DNA of 64,000 nucleotides from Heliocidaris tuberculata (GCA_025618425.1 CM046833.1:2079172-2143171), one strand, 5' to 3'. Numbered from the stretch's first letter, positions 1 to 11,156 are shown. The notes: a model not told the origin generated them from the letters alone. Translations and numbers: made by a program.

Positions 1-60
1 TAATAATAATAATAATAATAAAATTAAATAAACCTCTCTCTCTCTCTCTCTCTCTCTCTG
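1..60. repeat. (TAA)n and (CT)n microsatellites
   Basis: Simple TAA repeats run from the window edge, followed by a CT tract at about 35-60. There is no coding potential. Confidence 0.9.
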
Positions 61-103
61 TCTTTCGCTTTCTCTCACTCTCTTTGTAACTCTCATTTCG
101 CCA

Positions 104-345
104 ACTCGGGCATGTTGGCTCAGTTGGTTAGAGCGCCCGCCTCATGAACGGGAGGTCGTGGGTTCGAACCCCGGCCGAGTCATACCAAAGACTTCAAAAT
201 GGGACCTTCTGCCTCCTAGCCAGGCGCTCGGCATATTAGAATGGAGAAGGGTAATAACATATTATGTTATGCAGGCCCGCTGGAAGAGCAGTTTGATAAC
301 TGAAGTGGCTACCCTGGGTAAATAAAACGTTATTATTATTATTAA
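104..345 (+). mobile_element. tRNA-derived SINE
   Basis: The head contains a pol III A box (TGGCTCAGTTGG, from about 115) and a B box (GGTTCGAACCC), with a CAT anticodon loop as in a Met-type tRNA. The acceptor arm pairs poorly, so this is a tRNA-like head rather than a working tRNA gene. A body of about 150 bp follows and ends in GCTACCCTGGGTAAATAAA and a short ATT tail. Related tails occur near 17.7 kb in this window. Confidence 0.75.
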
Positions 346-413
346 CTCTCGCAATCTTCTTTCCTCTCTGCCATTATTCCAATCCCCTCTACATACATTA
401 TACACCCTTTTAA

Positions 414-826
414 CCCTTTCGAGACAATTGACCACATTTTGTGTTTTGGCTCAATAACTTTTGATCCAGAGTTCTAAAAAATATACCAGATGAATGAGTA
501 GAAAGAGCAAAATTTTCTACACACACTATGTCCATTTTTTGTTGTATGACCACATTGCTTTTGATTCCAGAAATTTTAAAAACGAGGATAAGCTTTAAAA
601 TCCTTAAATTGGCAACACATTGAGAGGTTCAAATCGTTGTTTTTACATCAAAATTGGTGATTTTTCAACTTTTCGACAAAATTTGTAACTATGTATGTTG
701 TCTTCAAAGACATTACACCTTATTAGAAACATGTAGCACTAAAAAGAATAATATTATCGTTGCCAATTTGAAGAACAAAATGTGATCAATTCAGCCCTTA
801 AATAATTCCTGTCCTGAAAGGGAAAA
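414..826. mobile_element. possible inverted-repeat (MITE-like) element
   Basis: The left edge (CCCTTTCGAGACAATTGACC, then ACATTTTGTG) is roughly repeated in reverse complement at the right edge (…CACATTTTGTTC… and …GAAAGGG). The match is imperfect, with a gap, and I see no clear target duplication. No gene is visible inside. Confidence 0.35.
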
Positions 827-970
827 ATATATTTCTCGTTTGCCTCATATCTCATTTTCTCTGATTCTCTTGTTTTCTCATTATATCTTTCACAAAAACC
901 ATCTCTCTTTCTCTCTATATATCTCTTGCTGTTCGTGTTTCTCTTTCTGTTTTTTTTAAAATCTGTTTGT

Positions 971-1227
971 CTTCTCCCCTGCCATTCCATTTGTTTCTCT
1001 TCTCCCGTGCCATTCCATTTGTTTCTCTTCTCCCCTGCCATTCCATTTGTTTCTCTTCTCCCGTGCCATTCCATTTGTTTCTCTTCTCCCGTGCCATTCC
1101 ATTTGTTTCTCTTCTCCCGTGCCATTCCATTTGTTTCTCTTCTCCCCTGCCATTCCACTGCATTTGTTTCTCTTCTCCCGTGCCATTCCATTTGTTTCTC
1201 TTCTCCCCTGCCATTCCATTTGTTTGT
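971..1227. repeat. 28-bp minisatellite, about nine copies
   Basis: The unit starts CTTCTCCC(C/G)TGCCATTCC and repeats every 28 bp at 971, 999, 1027, 1055, 1083, 1111 and 1139. A unit carrying 5 extra bases follows, then units at 1172 and 1200. The unit contains no stop codon in several frames and 28 is not a multiple of 3, so long spurious ORFs arise in overlapping frames on both strands. Confidence 0.95.
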
Positions 1228-1961
1228 CTTTTTTTTCTCTTTTCCTTTCTATTATCCTAGTCTATTTTGCCCCTTCTAATTATAAGATTCTTAAAGCACT
1301 TTTTATTAAATAATATTTGGTTTGTAGATAGTTTTCCTGATTCTCCAGGGTTCATTTTTTGGGCAACAGTCAAACAGAAGGGTTTTTGTTTGTTTGTTGG
1401 TTGTTGCGTTTTTGTTTTCGTTCGCTTTTCAATCTACGGATCATCATCAAATCATTTTTCTTTATCAAGTCCTGCCCCGCTTTGAACTGTGGCATAAAGT
1501 TCAATGCATAACATCAATCATGAGCGTAGGTAATGCTCTATAACGAGTCAAACAACACAGTCCCAAAATATGTAAATGCCAACATGAAACCGTCTATTCT
1601 TGTAGAAATAGATGAATTATAGTCTGAAGTCTGTTGTTGTCGTTCTTCTTTATAGTATGGTACCTTCAGGGGATACTCAGTGAGTCGTGCACATGGTATG
1701 TATTACAAATGAATGTGAAATGTGGTAAAATAGAGATTTGCGAAGTTCCCATGTTCAGTTATCATGGTCATAATTGGAATATATTTACGAAACAACAAAC
1801 TAGCTATTTGTTGATGAAGTTCCATGTTCTGTTGTAAGAGAAAACATCCTCTCAGTAATAATGTAACAAAAGGCTGGTCAACTTTTTTTGTTAGGTAATT
1901 TATCAATATGATTATGTGCTAAGAGTATTATACAGATAATTCATAATCTTATTTTCACTGC
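1228..1961. other. intergenic, nothing recognised
   Basis: AT-rich sequence with only short unsupported ORFs. I see no splice-bounded exon, RNA gene or repeat structure. Confidence 0.6.
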
Positions 1962-2100
1962 CTGAGCGGAGGAGTCATAGCCTAGTCACATCGGGTCTCT
2001 GAGCGACCGGGGAGTCAGTGTGTAATCATATCGGCTCTTGAGTGACTGGGTAGTCATAGTCTAGTCACATCAGGTCTCTGAGTGACCGGGGAGTCACAGT
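1962..2100. repeat. 40-bp minisatellite, left half
   Basis: About 3.5 diverged copies of a 40-bp unit containing CTAGTCACATCG and TCTCTGAGTGACCGGGGAGT. The array stops exactly at the GTCACAGT next to the insertion at 2101 and resumes at 8838, so it was one array before the insertion. Confidence 0.9.
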
Positions 2101-3044
2101 CAGTGGCGTATCTACGGGGGGAGGGGGGGGGGTATAGGGGGCACGTGCCCCGGGCGGTACTTGAAGGGGCGCAAAAAACGCAAAAGAAAGAAAAAAAATG
2201 GAAGAAATACAAGAAAAATCATGATATTTGAGGGTCATTTGCGCCCTAGTCAAGGACAAAATAGGGTTTGAAATGCGAAAATTTTCTAAAGTTTGGTCGC
2301 TTTGCTACCTCGAGTAATTATGTTCAGGGTCTAGCTATTTCGCGCCCCCCAATGGTGTTTTTAAAGAGTTAACCATTAATTGACTTTACCTCCTTTGCCC
2401 CCGGTCCCCCGCATAAGGCAGGAGCTTGTTAAATTTTGCGCCCCCAGATGGGATATAACTATGTGCACAAAAGCAAAGTATAGAACGTTCGAAAGAAATC
2501 ATAAAATTACCTTGTAATTGCCTAATTGCCTTCTAAATTGAAGATTCATCAAATATATTTCTTCAGGGTTTTCATTCATTTTGCGCCCCAAAATAGGAAT
2601 TTTCAGAATGTTTAAAAAATCTATTGTTAGATCGCTGTATTCCCTTAGATTTTTTTTTCTAAGGGGAAATACATAAGAAATTTCAATTTGAGGAGTGAAA
2701 GGAAAAAAAAAATCTGCCGCTCGGTCGCGTTGCTCCCTCGCTTATACAATAATTCATTACATTTGGACTAACAACCCTCGGGTTATGTGCATCAAAACTC
2801 ATTTTCACGTAGTGCCATCATTTATGAGATGAAAACAATAAAACAAAGACATTTCAAAAATAATCTGAAAAAAAAAATTAGGCGAATATGACTCAAATTG
2901 TATCTCATGCTTCAGAAATCAAATTTCTGTTTATTTAAAACACCATCGAGCATTAGATTGATTTGGACATACTCTTTAGTCTTTTGAACTTGAGAGTAAA
3001 AAGTTCGAACTTACTCTAGGCTTTCTTTCTACATGTACCTCGAA

Positions 3045-3659
3045 CAGCGTTGCCAGGTGTACGATAATTATCGTATTTGTACGATAATTATCGTATTTGT
3101 ACGATAATTATCGTATTTGTACGATAATTATCGTATTTGTACGATAATTTGGCCCTGTCTACGATGTACGATCAATAATTCCAAAAAAGTAAAATGTACG
3201 ATAATTTTACATTTTTGCAATTTAAAAAGATAGGCGTACTAGTAGGCCCTATTTTGACCCTTTTTGGTACCCATTGTCTCTCTAAAAAAAAAAAAACAAC
3301 AACAACAACAACAAACACCCATTTCCAAACACATAGGAAGCGTACATTTTTGCCTCTCTTGTAATTTTCACCCACGGAGTTACATGTATGCTTTCACGCC
3401 ATATATAATTATGTCGAGTACGACTCGAGTGCAGAGCTTTAATATCGCATGGTACTAGTATAGTTTGCTGATTGTGAATTTTGCAGGATCGTATCTTGCC
3501 TTCAGCTCGGGCATATTTTTTTCATATAGATATAGGTCTACAGTTGGTACTTCCTCATTTTCCTGTGAGATACAGAGTCAGCTATATGTACGATAATTTT
3601 CTCTAAAAAGCGATAATTTTGAGTCTAATTAATTTAACGCTTTGAACCTGGCAACGCTG
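3045..3659. mobile_element. non-autonomous hAT-like element
   Basis: It begins CAGCGTTGCCAGGT and ends ACCTGGCAACGCTG, a perfect 14-bp terminal inverted repeat. It is flanked by ACCTCGAA at 3037-3044 and 3660-3667, an exact 8-bp target duplication. The 615-bp interior has no transposase. It starts with the palindromic 20-mer array at 3059-3142, and further ACGATAATTT motifs occur near the right end. Confidence 0.9.
3059..3142. repeat. palindromic 20-bp tandem repeat
   Basis: About four copies of a 20-bp unit, each holding the self-complementary core ACGATAATTATCGT separated by ATTTGT. The copies are almost identical. The array lies just inside the left end of a hAT-like element. Confidence 0.95.
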
Positions 3660-3700
3660 ACCTCGAACGTCATGTAATGTTTTCCCCCCATTATTCCATC

Positions 3701-4452
3701 GGTGACACGACATTTGCTCATGCGACATTTGCTCAGCCGTCCATCGTATCCGGACACCTACCCCCTGGACAACCACCCCCGGATTACCACCCCTAGGATA
3801 ACCACCCTCTAGGACAACTACCCCTTAGGAAAACTACCCCCTAGGGCAACCACCCCCTAGGACGACTACCCCCCGGGACAATTACCCTCTAGGATGATTA
3901 CCCCCCCTCCGACTAACTACCCCCTAGGGCAACCACCCTCTAGGACAACTACCCCCCGGACAACTACCCCCAGACAACTACCCCCTAGGACAAACACCCT
4001 CTAGGACAACTACCCCCCGGACAACTACCCCCAGACAACTACCCCCTAGGACAACCACCCTCTAGGACAACTAACCCCCGGACACGTGTCCTAGGGGGTA
4101 GTTGTTTGGGGGGTAGTTGTCCGGGGGGTAGTTGTCCTAGAGGGTAGTTGTCCGGGGGTAGTTGTCCGGGGGGTAGTTGTCCTAGAGGGTGGTTGTCCTA
4201 TGGGGTAGTTGTCCTAGAGGGTGGTTATCCTAGGGGTGGTTATCCGGGGGTGGTTGTCCAGGGGGTAGGTGTCCTAGAACCGCCGTCCATATCTCGAAAG
4301 GTCAAGGGTTAAGGTCAAGGTCATGATTTGTTTTTTGTTCAGGATAATGTGAAGATTAAGATTAGGATTAGGGTTAGGGTTAGGGTTAGGTTAGGATTAA
4401 CATGGCAAAAATAGACCGGAGCAATTGTCGCAGGAGCAAATGTCATGGAACC
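3701..4452. mobile_element. MITE with internal telomere-like repeats, copy 1 (interrupted)
   Basis: The ends GGTGACACGACATTTGCTC and GAGCAAATGTCATGGAACC form an imperfect terminal inverted repeat. The element is flanked by TATTCCATC at 3692-3700 and 4453-4461. Its interior includes a TTAGGG-type tract at about 4355-4400. A 537-bp foldback element with a 9-bp duplication interrupts it at 3745-4281. Copy 2 at 26106-26319 shows the uninterrupted form. Confidence 0.9.
3745..4281. mobile_element. foldback element made of a 15-16 bp minisatellite
   Basis: Units such as CTAGGACAACTACCCC are repeated along the left arm (3745-4085), then reappear in reverse complement along the right arm (4086-4281). 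The arms meet at the perfect palindrome GGACACGTGTCC (4080-4091). The element is flanked by GCCGTCCAT at 3736-3744 and 4282-4290. The related MITE at 26106 carries this site once, without an insert, which confirms insertion. The left arm is longer, and unit order differs between arms. Confidence 0.9.
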
Positions 4453-4461
4453 TATTCCATC

Positions 4462-5075
4462 AGATGATTTGCGTGCCAAGCTGATATATACACTCACCAG
4501 GCTGAAGAATTTCTTCCTTGTATTTTTCCGTGTAGATTGCAGGGTTTTACTTCACTGCATTTTAGCATGCGTATTATACATGTACATATTAATGATATCT
4601 CTCCAACGCAGCAGACGCCCATAGTATTCATAACTCTTCATTTCTGTTTATTCAAATGTGATTCAGTTTATTTACATTCATGTAGTCATTTAACCGCATG
4701 ACCTAATAATTGTGATATGTATTTTCCTGTGAGGATTTGTTTGCCTCTTAATTATTACTCAAAGTTTTCCGCTCATCCCTTTGTTATGAAAATGATAAAC
4801 TGTGAAAATTCCTTTTTTGAAAAAAGAGTATTCTTCAAGGCCCACTACATTGCATTTTGACGTCCATTTTTTATTTCTATTTTTTGTTTTGCGTTCCTTC
4901 TTCAACTTTTTTGTCTTTGTTATTCCTCTTCTGCTGACGCTGTGCCTGTGAGCATCTACAGTTCCCACTCTCTTTTCTTTCCACGTGTCTCTCATCTTCG
5001 ACTGATTCTAAAATATGCTATTAATGAGATTTTTGTTATAGGGAACGTGCTTGATGATCCTATGAAGATGACATC
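4462..5075. other. interior of the nested element, nothing recognised
   Basis: AT-rich sequence between the MITE and the first recognisable LINE coding block. It may be LINE 5' UTR or hAT interior, and no boundary could be found. Confidence 0.5.
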
Positions 5076-6302
5076 ATGGCAGCCATGAATATTTGTCCTT
5101 TTTACTCCTTACAGGACGAAGACTTGATTTTCTCTTCATTCAATTCCTATAAGACTGGCGTAGTTAATTCCCCGAACAGTAACTTCCGTGAAGCAGATTT
5201 TGCTTCCAAACTTATGAAAAATACTCCTGAATTTAAATATTATATTGATGGAAATGATACAGTCTTCAAGTTTCAATCGTCTGAATATATTACGGCTTCC
5301 CAGTTTAATACAAACTCGCTCAATTTCGAAAAAAAAAACCCACAACTTTTCATTACTACATTTCCACATTAGAAGCTTAAACAAAACTTTGAATATTTCA
5401 TATATATAATCAACGCCTTGAAATTTCCATGCTCAGTTGTAGGTTTGTCAGAGACATGGTTACGAGATGAGTCTGTTTCTTCTTATTCCCTTGATGGTTT
5501 TACACTTGAAACAAATTCTAGAGCTGAAAAGCGTGGCAGTGGTGTAGCTTTATATATTTCCTCAACACTAAGTTATAGAATAATACATGAATTGCGCTTT
5601 ATGTCACAAGCTATTGAATCTATTTTCATTGAAATACGTGTTCCGAATAATAAAAATATAATTGTAGGAGCTGATTACCAACCTCCCCATTCTAATCATG
5701 TAGATTTTGGTGCAGCTATACAATCAATAGTTTCATCTAATCATCTCAACTCTAAACACTGCTTTGTAATGGGCGATTTTAATATTAATCTCTTGCGTTC
5801 GGAACAAGATGTCTTTTGCCAGGTATTTCTTGATATTATGATGTCACAATCATTTATACCTCTAATTAATAAGCCAACTCGAATAACCAATTCGTCTGTC
5901 TCACTAATTGACAACATTTTTTCCAACTCTTCCCAGTTTGCTAATTCTGGTATCATTATCTCAGACTTAAGTGAAAATTTTCCAATTTATTCGTTTCTAC
6001 CTATTATTATAACCTCCAAATCCAAGAATAATTCTGTTAGAACTTTTCGTAAAATGAATAAGGTAAATATGGACAAACTAAAGCATAGTTTAGGAACAAT
6101 TGATTGGCAAAGTGTCCTTTACAATAATGATGTCCTTGCGGCTTTTGATCTATTCCTTGAACAATTCACACACTGTTTTGACAGAGACATCCCACTGGAA
6201 AATTCTAATCAAAAGTCTGATTATAAAAAGACCCCGCGTTCTCCCTGGATTTCGCGCTCACTTCTACTCTCAATATATAGAAAAAAAAATCGCTTATTTT
6301 AA
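5076..6302 (+). pseudogene. LINE endonuclease (APE type), broken
   Basis: The first block runs 5076-5372, and a frameshift follows near 5345-5417. The second block (5418-6302) has endonuclease motifs in order: GLSETWL, YQPP, GDFN, and SLIDNIF. The usual final SDH-like motif appears as SENFP, which suggests loss of activity. It would nick target DNA to prime reverse transcription. In-frame stops at both ends make it a pseudogene. Confidence 0.85.
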
Positions 6303-6439
6303 AGATACAAATCTAAGCCTACTAAAACACGTAAGAGGAAGTACAAAAGACTTCTGCCTTACTTTCAGCCAAAAAGAGTATTTTTCCAGCAATTTGAACA
6401 ACATAAAAATGACAGTGAAAATACATGGAAATTGATTAA

Positions 6440-8190
6440 TGATTCACTCAATCGGAAAAGTTCCAAAAACTCAAATTCAAGAAATCAAGGTTAATAGTGT
6501 CTGTTTACAAGACCCAGATAACATTGCTGAAAGTATTAATGATGTTTTTGTCAATATTAGACCCAACCTTGCCAAAGACATACCCCCGTCAAATCGACCC
6601 TTTTATTTAAGTTTAGATCAATATAATGCACAATCTTTATTTCTAATCCCTATACAGCCTGAATGAATTATCAATATTACTAATAACTTAAAGGATAAAA
6701 AAGCCGTTGGCTATGATGGCATTACTAATTCTCTCTTGAAACATATTATAACAGGAATTATTATCCCACTTACACACATATTCAATTTATCATTGTCCAC
6801 TGGAACAGTCCCTCTTAAAATGAAAATAGCAAAAGTAATTCACATTTTTAAAAAGAGTGTCCCAATTGATCGAGGGAATTACAGACCGATTTCTTTGCTA
6901 AGTTCATTTTCAAAAATTTTAGAAAAAAAATCGTTTTTTCTCGCCTGATTGAATTCTTAACCTGTTCTAAAATATTATCAGATACTCACTTTGGATTTCT
7001 TAAAAAACATGCAACAGTTCATGCTATGATAATTCTTATTGATCAAATTATTCGTGCTATTGACAATCATTCTCATACAATAGGTTTGTTCTTGGACTTC
7101 TCCAAGGCCTTCGACACCGTTGATCACGAAATTCTGTTGTACAAACTTTCTCATTACGGTATTACAGGGAGGACCTTGGAGTGATTCAGGAGCTACCTCA
7201 CCGGAAGAAAGCAATTCACATGTATAAAGAATACCAAATGTTCAACAAAAACCATTAAATGCGGTGTTCCGCAGGGTTCTCTTTTAGGTCCGCTCCTTTT
7301 TATTTTATACATCAATGATTTCAAAAGATCTTCCAATATCTTATCATTTATACTATTTGCCGACGACTCGAATATCTTCCTCTCGGGACGTGATCCTCAA
7401 ACTCTCCTCAATAAAATAAATTCTGAATTAGTTTATGTACAAGATTGGATAAGAGCTAACAAATTATCCTTAAATATCAATATAACACATTATATGATAT
7501 TTAGTAATTCTATTGATTCTCTTCCATGCTCTATACATATTAATGGAAAGGATCTTCAAACGGTTCAACATACCAAGTTTCTTGGGATTTTAACTGATGA
7601 TAGACTATCTTGGAAATTTCATATTGACTATTTGTGCAGACTGGTATCAAGAAACATTGGCGTGATTAACAAATTAAAACATATCTTTCCATCTCAAATA
7701 TCATTATCACTTTACACGACACTTATTTATCCCTACCTAACATATGGAATCTTAGCGTGAGGTAAATCCTCTAAGATTCTCAATAATAGAATATCAATGT
7801 TGCAAAAAAGAATCTTAAGAATAATACACAATGTCCACTTTTGTTCTCATACTGACATTTATTCTTCAATAACAAAATTCTGAAAATAGATTTTCTCTAT
7901 AATTGGCATTTAGGAATTTTCATGTTTCAGTTATCACAAAATACCTTGCCCTCCTTTCTTATTTCCCTTTTTACAAGAAATTATGAAATAAACTCGCATC
8001 CGTGCACAAGACAATCAAACTAGTATCATTCCCCGCTTTTACGGACATCTCTTGCCCAGAAAACTATAGTCTTTACTGGACCCAAGTACTGGAACGAAAT
8101 TGAACCATCTCTTAAACTGATTCCTAGGCTTTACTCCTTTAAAAAACATTGCAAACAATTGATTGTAATATCGTACACTTGATTCTTTTC
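6440..8190 (+). pseudogene. LINE reverse transcriptase and C-terminal region, broken
   Basis: Reverse transcriptase motifs are spread over three frames: PISLLS near 6887, FSKAFDTVDH at about 7097-7127, PQGSLLGPLLF near 7270, and the catalytic FADDS near 7355-7371. Downstream is YPYLTYG (near 7730) and, after frameshifts, the final KYWNEIEPSL region near 8090. Stops and frameshifts fall between all blocks. Confidence 0.85.
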
Positions 8191-8837
8191 CTATAATCTC
8201 AACCAATTTTCGTTTTCTTCCTATCAATCAAGTACACGTTCTAATAATCTACTATCCAAGTTAAATAACTTGTGTGAAACGTGGAACCCTCTGTCCGTAT
8301 CGATGCCTTTTGTATTCTCCTTTCTTCCTTCTCTCTTCCTTTATGCTCTCTCCTTCTCTCTCCGACTTTTCGCATTTCCTTCATTTTCCCCTCCATTCTA
8401 ATAGCCTTGTTTTCTTTACTTTATTTGATATTTTTATTTAATATATTTTTTCAAGGCAATGTGCAATACTCCATATTTTGGATGTACAAATTCATTCTGA
8501 TTTTATAACTTTCAAAATGTACTTAATCACCGAGGGACTATGTTTTACAAGCTCTGCTTCTTTCGGTTCCTCATTTCTCATGTTTTCTTCCTATCTCTTG
8601 TATAATCATGTCAGGTTTCGTACATGTACTTGATATTTATTGCCAACGATTTCAGTTGTAGTATACTACTTTTATGTTACATTGTAATGTTTTGTGTTTT
8701 GTACACATGATAAATAAAAACGCTTGAATCTTGAATCTTGAAAAACGCTCATTAATCTGACTTTGGGCATGGGGGGGGGGGGGGGGCGCAGATTTGATAG
8801 CTTGCCCAGGGCGTCAGAATACCTAGATACGCCACTG

Positions 8838-9030
8838 GTCACAGTCTAGTCACATCGAGTCTCTGAGTGACTGGGGAGTCACAGTCTAGTCACATCGTGT
8901 CTCTGAGTGACCAGGAAGTCACAGTCTAGTCACATCGAAACTCTTTGTGACTCGAGAGTCGCAGACTAGCCACATGGCTTTCTGAGTGACCAGGGAATCA
9001 CGTCGGATCTCCGAGTGATCGGTGAGTCAC
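8838..9030. repeat. 40-bp minisatellite, right half
   Basis: About five copies of the same 40-bp unit as at 1962-2100. They become more diverged toward the right end. Confidence 0.9.
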
Positions 9031-9735
9031 ATTGTGATCACAGAAGAAGGTCAGTTATAAAAATGAAACTACTATAAATTTGTGGTATTGGCTCAAAAGA
9101 AAAAAATAACGTGCCAAGACATTACAACACATCGAAAGGAAACAAGTCAAATCGAGACACCACAATACGTCACAGACTCAGATAGATTAAATACATATCT
9201 TCTTTATTACATTTAAGCTCATGAGGTCATGATACACTAATGATTACATGTGGATTCACATACGATAATGAGCAACTGCAACAGGATAACACGTCATAGT
9301 ATTGTAAACAATCAAGTTTTTTTTTGGCTACAAGATAGCCCTTTTCATGAATCTTTTAATTCCATTTATTCGACTCTAAGTTTTAGTTTATTGTAATCTA
9401 GTCTTGTCAAAATCGATATAGGTAGTGATGAGACACAAAGGAACGGCAAACTGCTTACTTACAAGCATTCACATGCTTTCTTAGCAGTCAGGTAAAATAA
9501 ACCAACAAACCATCAAAACTTATTGTAGCCATTCATTTTTCTAATTGAAGTCCATGTCAATGATTTTCTTCATACGCTTAATTTTCAATCTCTTTATCTC
9601 ACACTTCAAAATTGCGTCGATGTTTAAAAAAAATGGTCTAAATCTCTCAATTTGAGACATGGCCAGGAGGAAGTTATAATCTTCCTATATAGGTTAAAGT
9701 TAGATATTCTCTGTAGGTTTCCATGGTGAGTGAGT

Positions 9736-9963
9736 ATTCACAATTGATGGTTTCCGGTAACACCATGTGGGAGCCTCTGTGAAAAGGCTGTTGATATATT
9801 CTTTCGTAAATTTCATTTCATTTCCATCTCTTTCCTTTCCTTTCACTTCTCCTAAATTCCTCTAAACGCCCCATAAGTGGGTTATTTTTTCACGAAAGAA
9901 TATATCAACAGCCTTTTCACAGAGGCTCCCACATGGTGTTACCGGAAACCATCAATTGTGAAT
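9736..9963. repeat. perfect 72-bp inverted repeat (long hairpin)
   Basis: 9736-9807 is the exact reverse complement of 9892-9963, around an 84-bp spacer. The arms begin ATTCACAATTGATGG. A copy of TAGGTTAAAGTT lies near 9689 and another just after the right arm. Perfect identity means recent origin or ongoing correction between arms. It could be a foldback transposon or a long hairpin RNA source. Confidence 0.9.
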
Positions 9964-10261
9964 AGGTTAAAGTTGTTTCTCATTGGTTGAGATTTCAACC
10001 GGTTGGATTACGCCCTCAACGATGTTCAACAGACATGTACAATATAACATCATAGTAAGACAAATTAAGTGAAACAGGTAGATAAACTAGTAGGATACAT
10101 TCAAAATAAAGAATAATTGTATAGAATTAGCGCATACTGATCATATAACCTCTGATAGGAATAAATTGTGTTAGAGTCTGTTTTCTATATGAATAACAAC
10201 TGTACCTCAAGCGCAGCACTAGTGTCCTTTGGCATGATATAAATCTACGTTTGCCACACTA

Positions 10262-10398
10262 GACCAATGTGGGGGTAAATGGGTACCTGGTGTAATGGCA
10301 GGCGGGCTAAAGCCGGGGTAATAATACTGGAGCGCATGCAGGGGTAACAATGTGCCCGACATGAGCGCTCTACAAGAACCCACTATTGTTATTATTAC
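10262..10398. mobile_element. SINE fragment
   Basis: Contains AAATGGGTACCTGG and CCGGGGTAATAATACTGG, shared with the SINE near 17.6 kb, and ends in GAGCGCTCTAC and a short ATT run. The tRNA-like head is missing. Confidence 0.6.
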
Positions 10399-11156
10399 TA
10401 CCCAAGCATACGATATCGAATAAAACCCTTATTTTACCTAGGCGACTACTATGCCATTAGACAAAATTGAAAAACTCAAAATCAATGAGACGAGGAAAGA
10501 GAGGGAAAGAAAGAGAGAGAGAGAGAGAGAGAAGAATCGTGAACATATCAAAGATAAACAAACTGGGAGAGAGAAGAAACAAAAATTGGGGAAAAAAATG
10601 AGGCTTGCTTTTAACTACTGTACTTAATCTATATAAAGTTTATTAGAATACAAATGAAAACCCCCTTTTTTTCTACAGCTGTAAGCAACACGCCAAATAT
10701 ATAAATTTGATTCTAAGAATCTGACAAATCAAGAACGATGCGTGATAATGATTTTTATCTATTGCTTTGTACACGATTAAAACACTCCAAATCTTTCCGG
10801 TCATAGTAACAATTCGTAGCGACAAAACAAATATGTTTTTGAATTGTTCATTATTCTCTTAATGTGAAATATTTGGTCACTAGTCTTGTTCACACGATTA
10901 TATCAAATTGTAAAAATAACATGTATAGATTTGAATAAACGAATCGTTTAGTAGGTAGTCATTACTTTATTGTTACATTCCAGACGTAACTGCACAAAGT
11001 AAATTTAGGTATGAACATAGCAAATTAAGGTACGACTACATTAACATACGATTATCTATGAATAACATTATGATAATGACGAGACCAAGCAGACAATGTT
11101 TTACGGCCCTCTATATACACTTGAATGGGCAGGTTGAATAGCGCCATCTGCTGTCC
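10399..11156. other. gene 1 3' flank
   Basis: AT-rich, with a GA microsatellite at about 10500-10532. It contains the probable gene 1 3' UTR and its polyadenylation signal, and no other gene is visible. Confidence 0.6.
10966..10971 (-). promoter_or_regulatory. candidate polyadenylation signal of gene 1
   Basis: Reads AATAAA on the minus strand, about 185 bp downstream of the gene 1 stop codon. It is the first good hexamer I find. Its use is unproven. Confidence 0.5.

Larger units (their letters stand above)
5076..8741 (+). mobile_element. LINE (CR1/L2/Jockey-like group), decayed
   Basis: A plus-strand non-LTR retrotransposon with an APE-type endonuclease, then a reverse transcriptase and a 3' UTR that ends in the short repeats TTGAATCTTGAATCTTGAA. 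Several frameshifts and stops break the ORF. It lies inside the hAT-like element at 2101-8837. The 5' boundary is uncertain, because I can only support it from the first coding similarity. The clade is inferred from the overall layout and not from a tree. Confidence 0.85.
2101..8837. mobile_element. hAT-like DNA transposon shell with nested insertions
   Basis: The left end CAGTGGCGTATCTA is matched in inverse at the right end (TAGATACGCCACTG), and both ends are flanked by the 8-bp direct repeat GTCACAGT (2093-2100 and 8838-8845). An 8-bp target duplication with CAG..CTG ends is typical of the hAT superfamily. Next to each terminus the sequence is G-rich. No transposase is visible, so the shell is non-autonomous or gutted. 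Its 6.7 kb is mostly later insertions: elements at 3045-3659 and 3701-4452 and a LINE ending near 8741. About 2.2-3.0 kb holds repeated GCGCCCC-type motifs. Confidence 0.8.

Noticed and set aside
104..180. Functional tRNA gene (CAT anticodon)
   Set aside because: A and B boxes are good but the acceptor stem pairs poorly and the sequence runs into a SINE body and tail.
754..1313. Six overlapping ORFs up to 145 codons
   Set aside because: All come from the stop-free 28-bp minisatellite; no splice sites or family similarity.
1962..2100. CRISPR-like spaced repeats
   Set aside because: A tandem minisatellite without spacers, in a eukaryotic genome, continuous with the copies at 8838.
3059..3142. 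CRISPR-like array
   Set aside because: Units are contiguous palindromes with constant short joins, inside a transposon.
4355..4400. Chromosome end or telomere fusion
   Set aside because: The TTAGGG tract is short, internal to a MITE and repeated in a second MITE copy.
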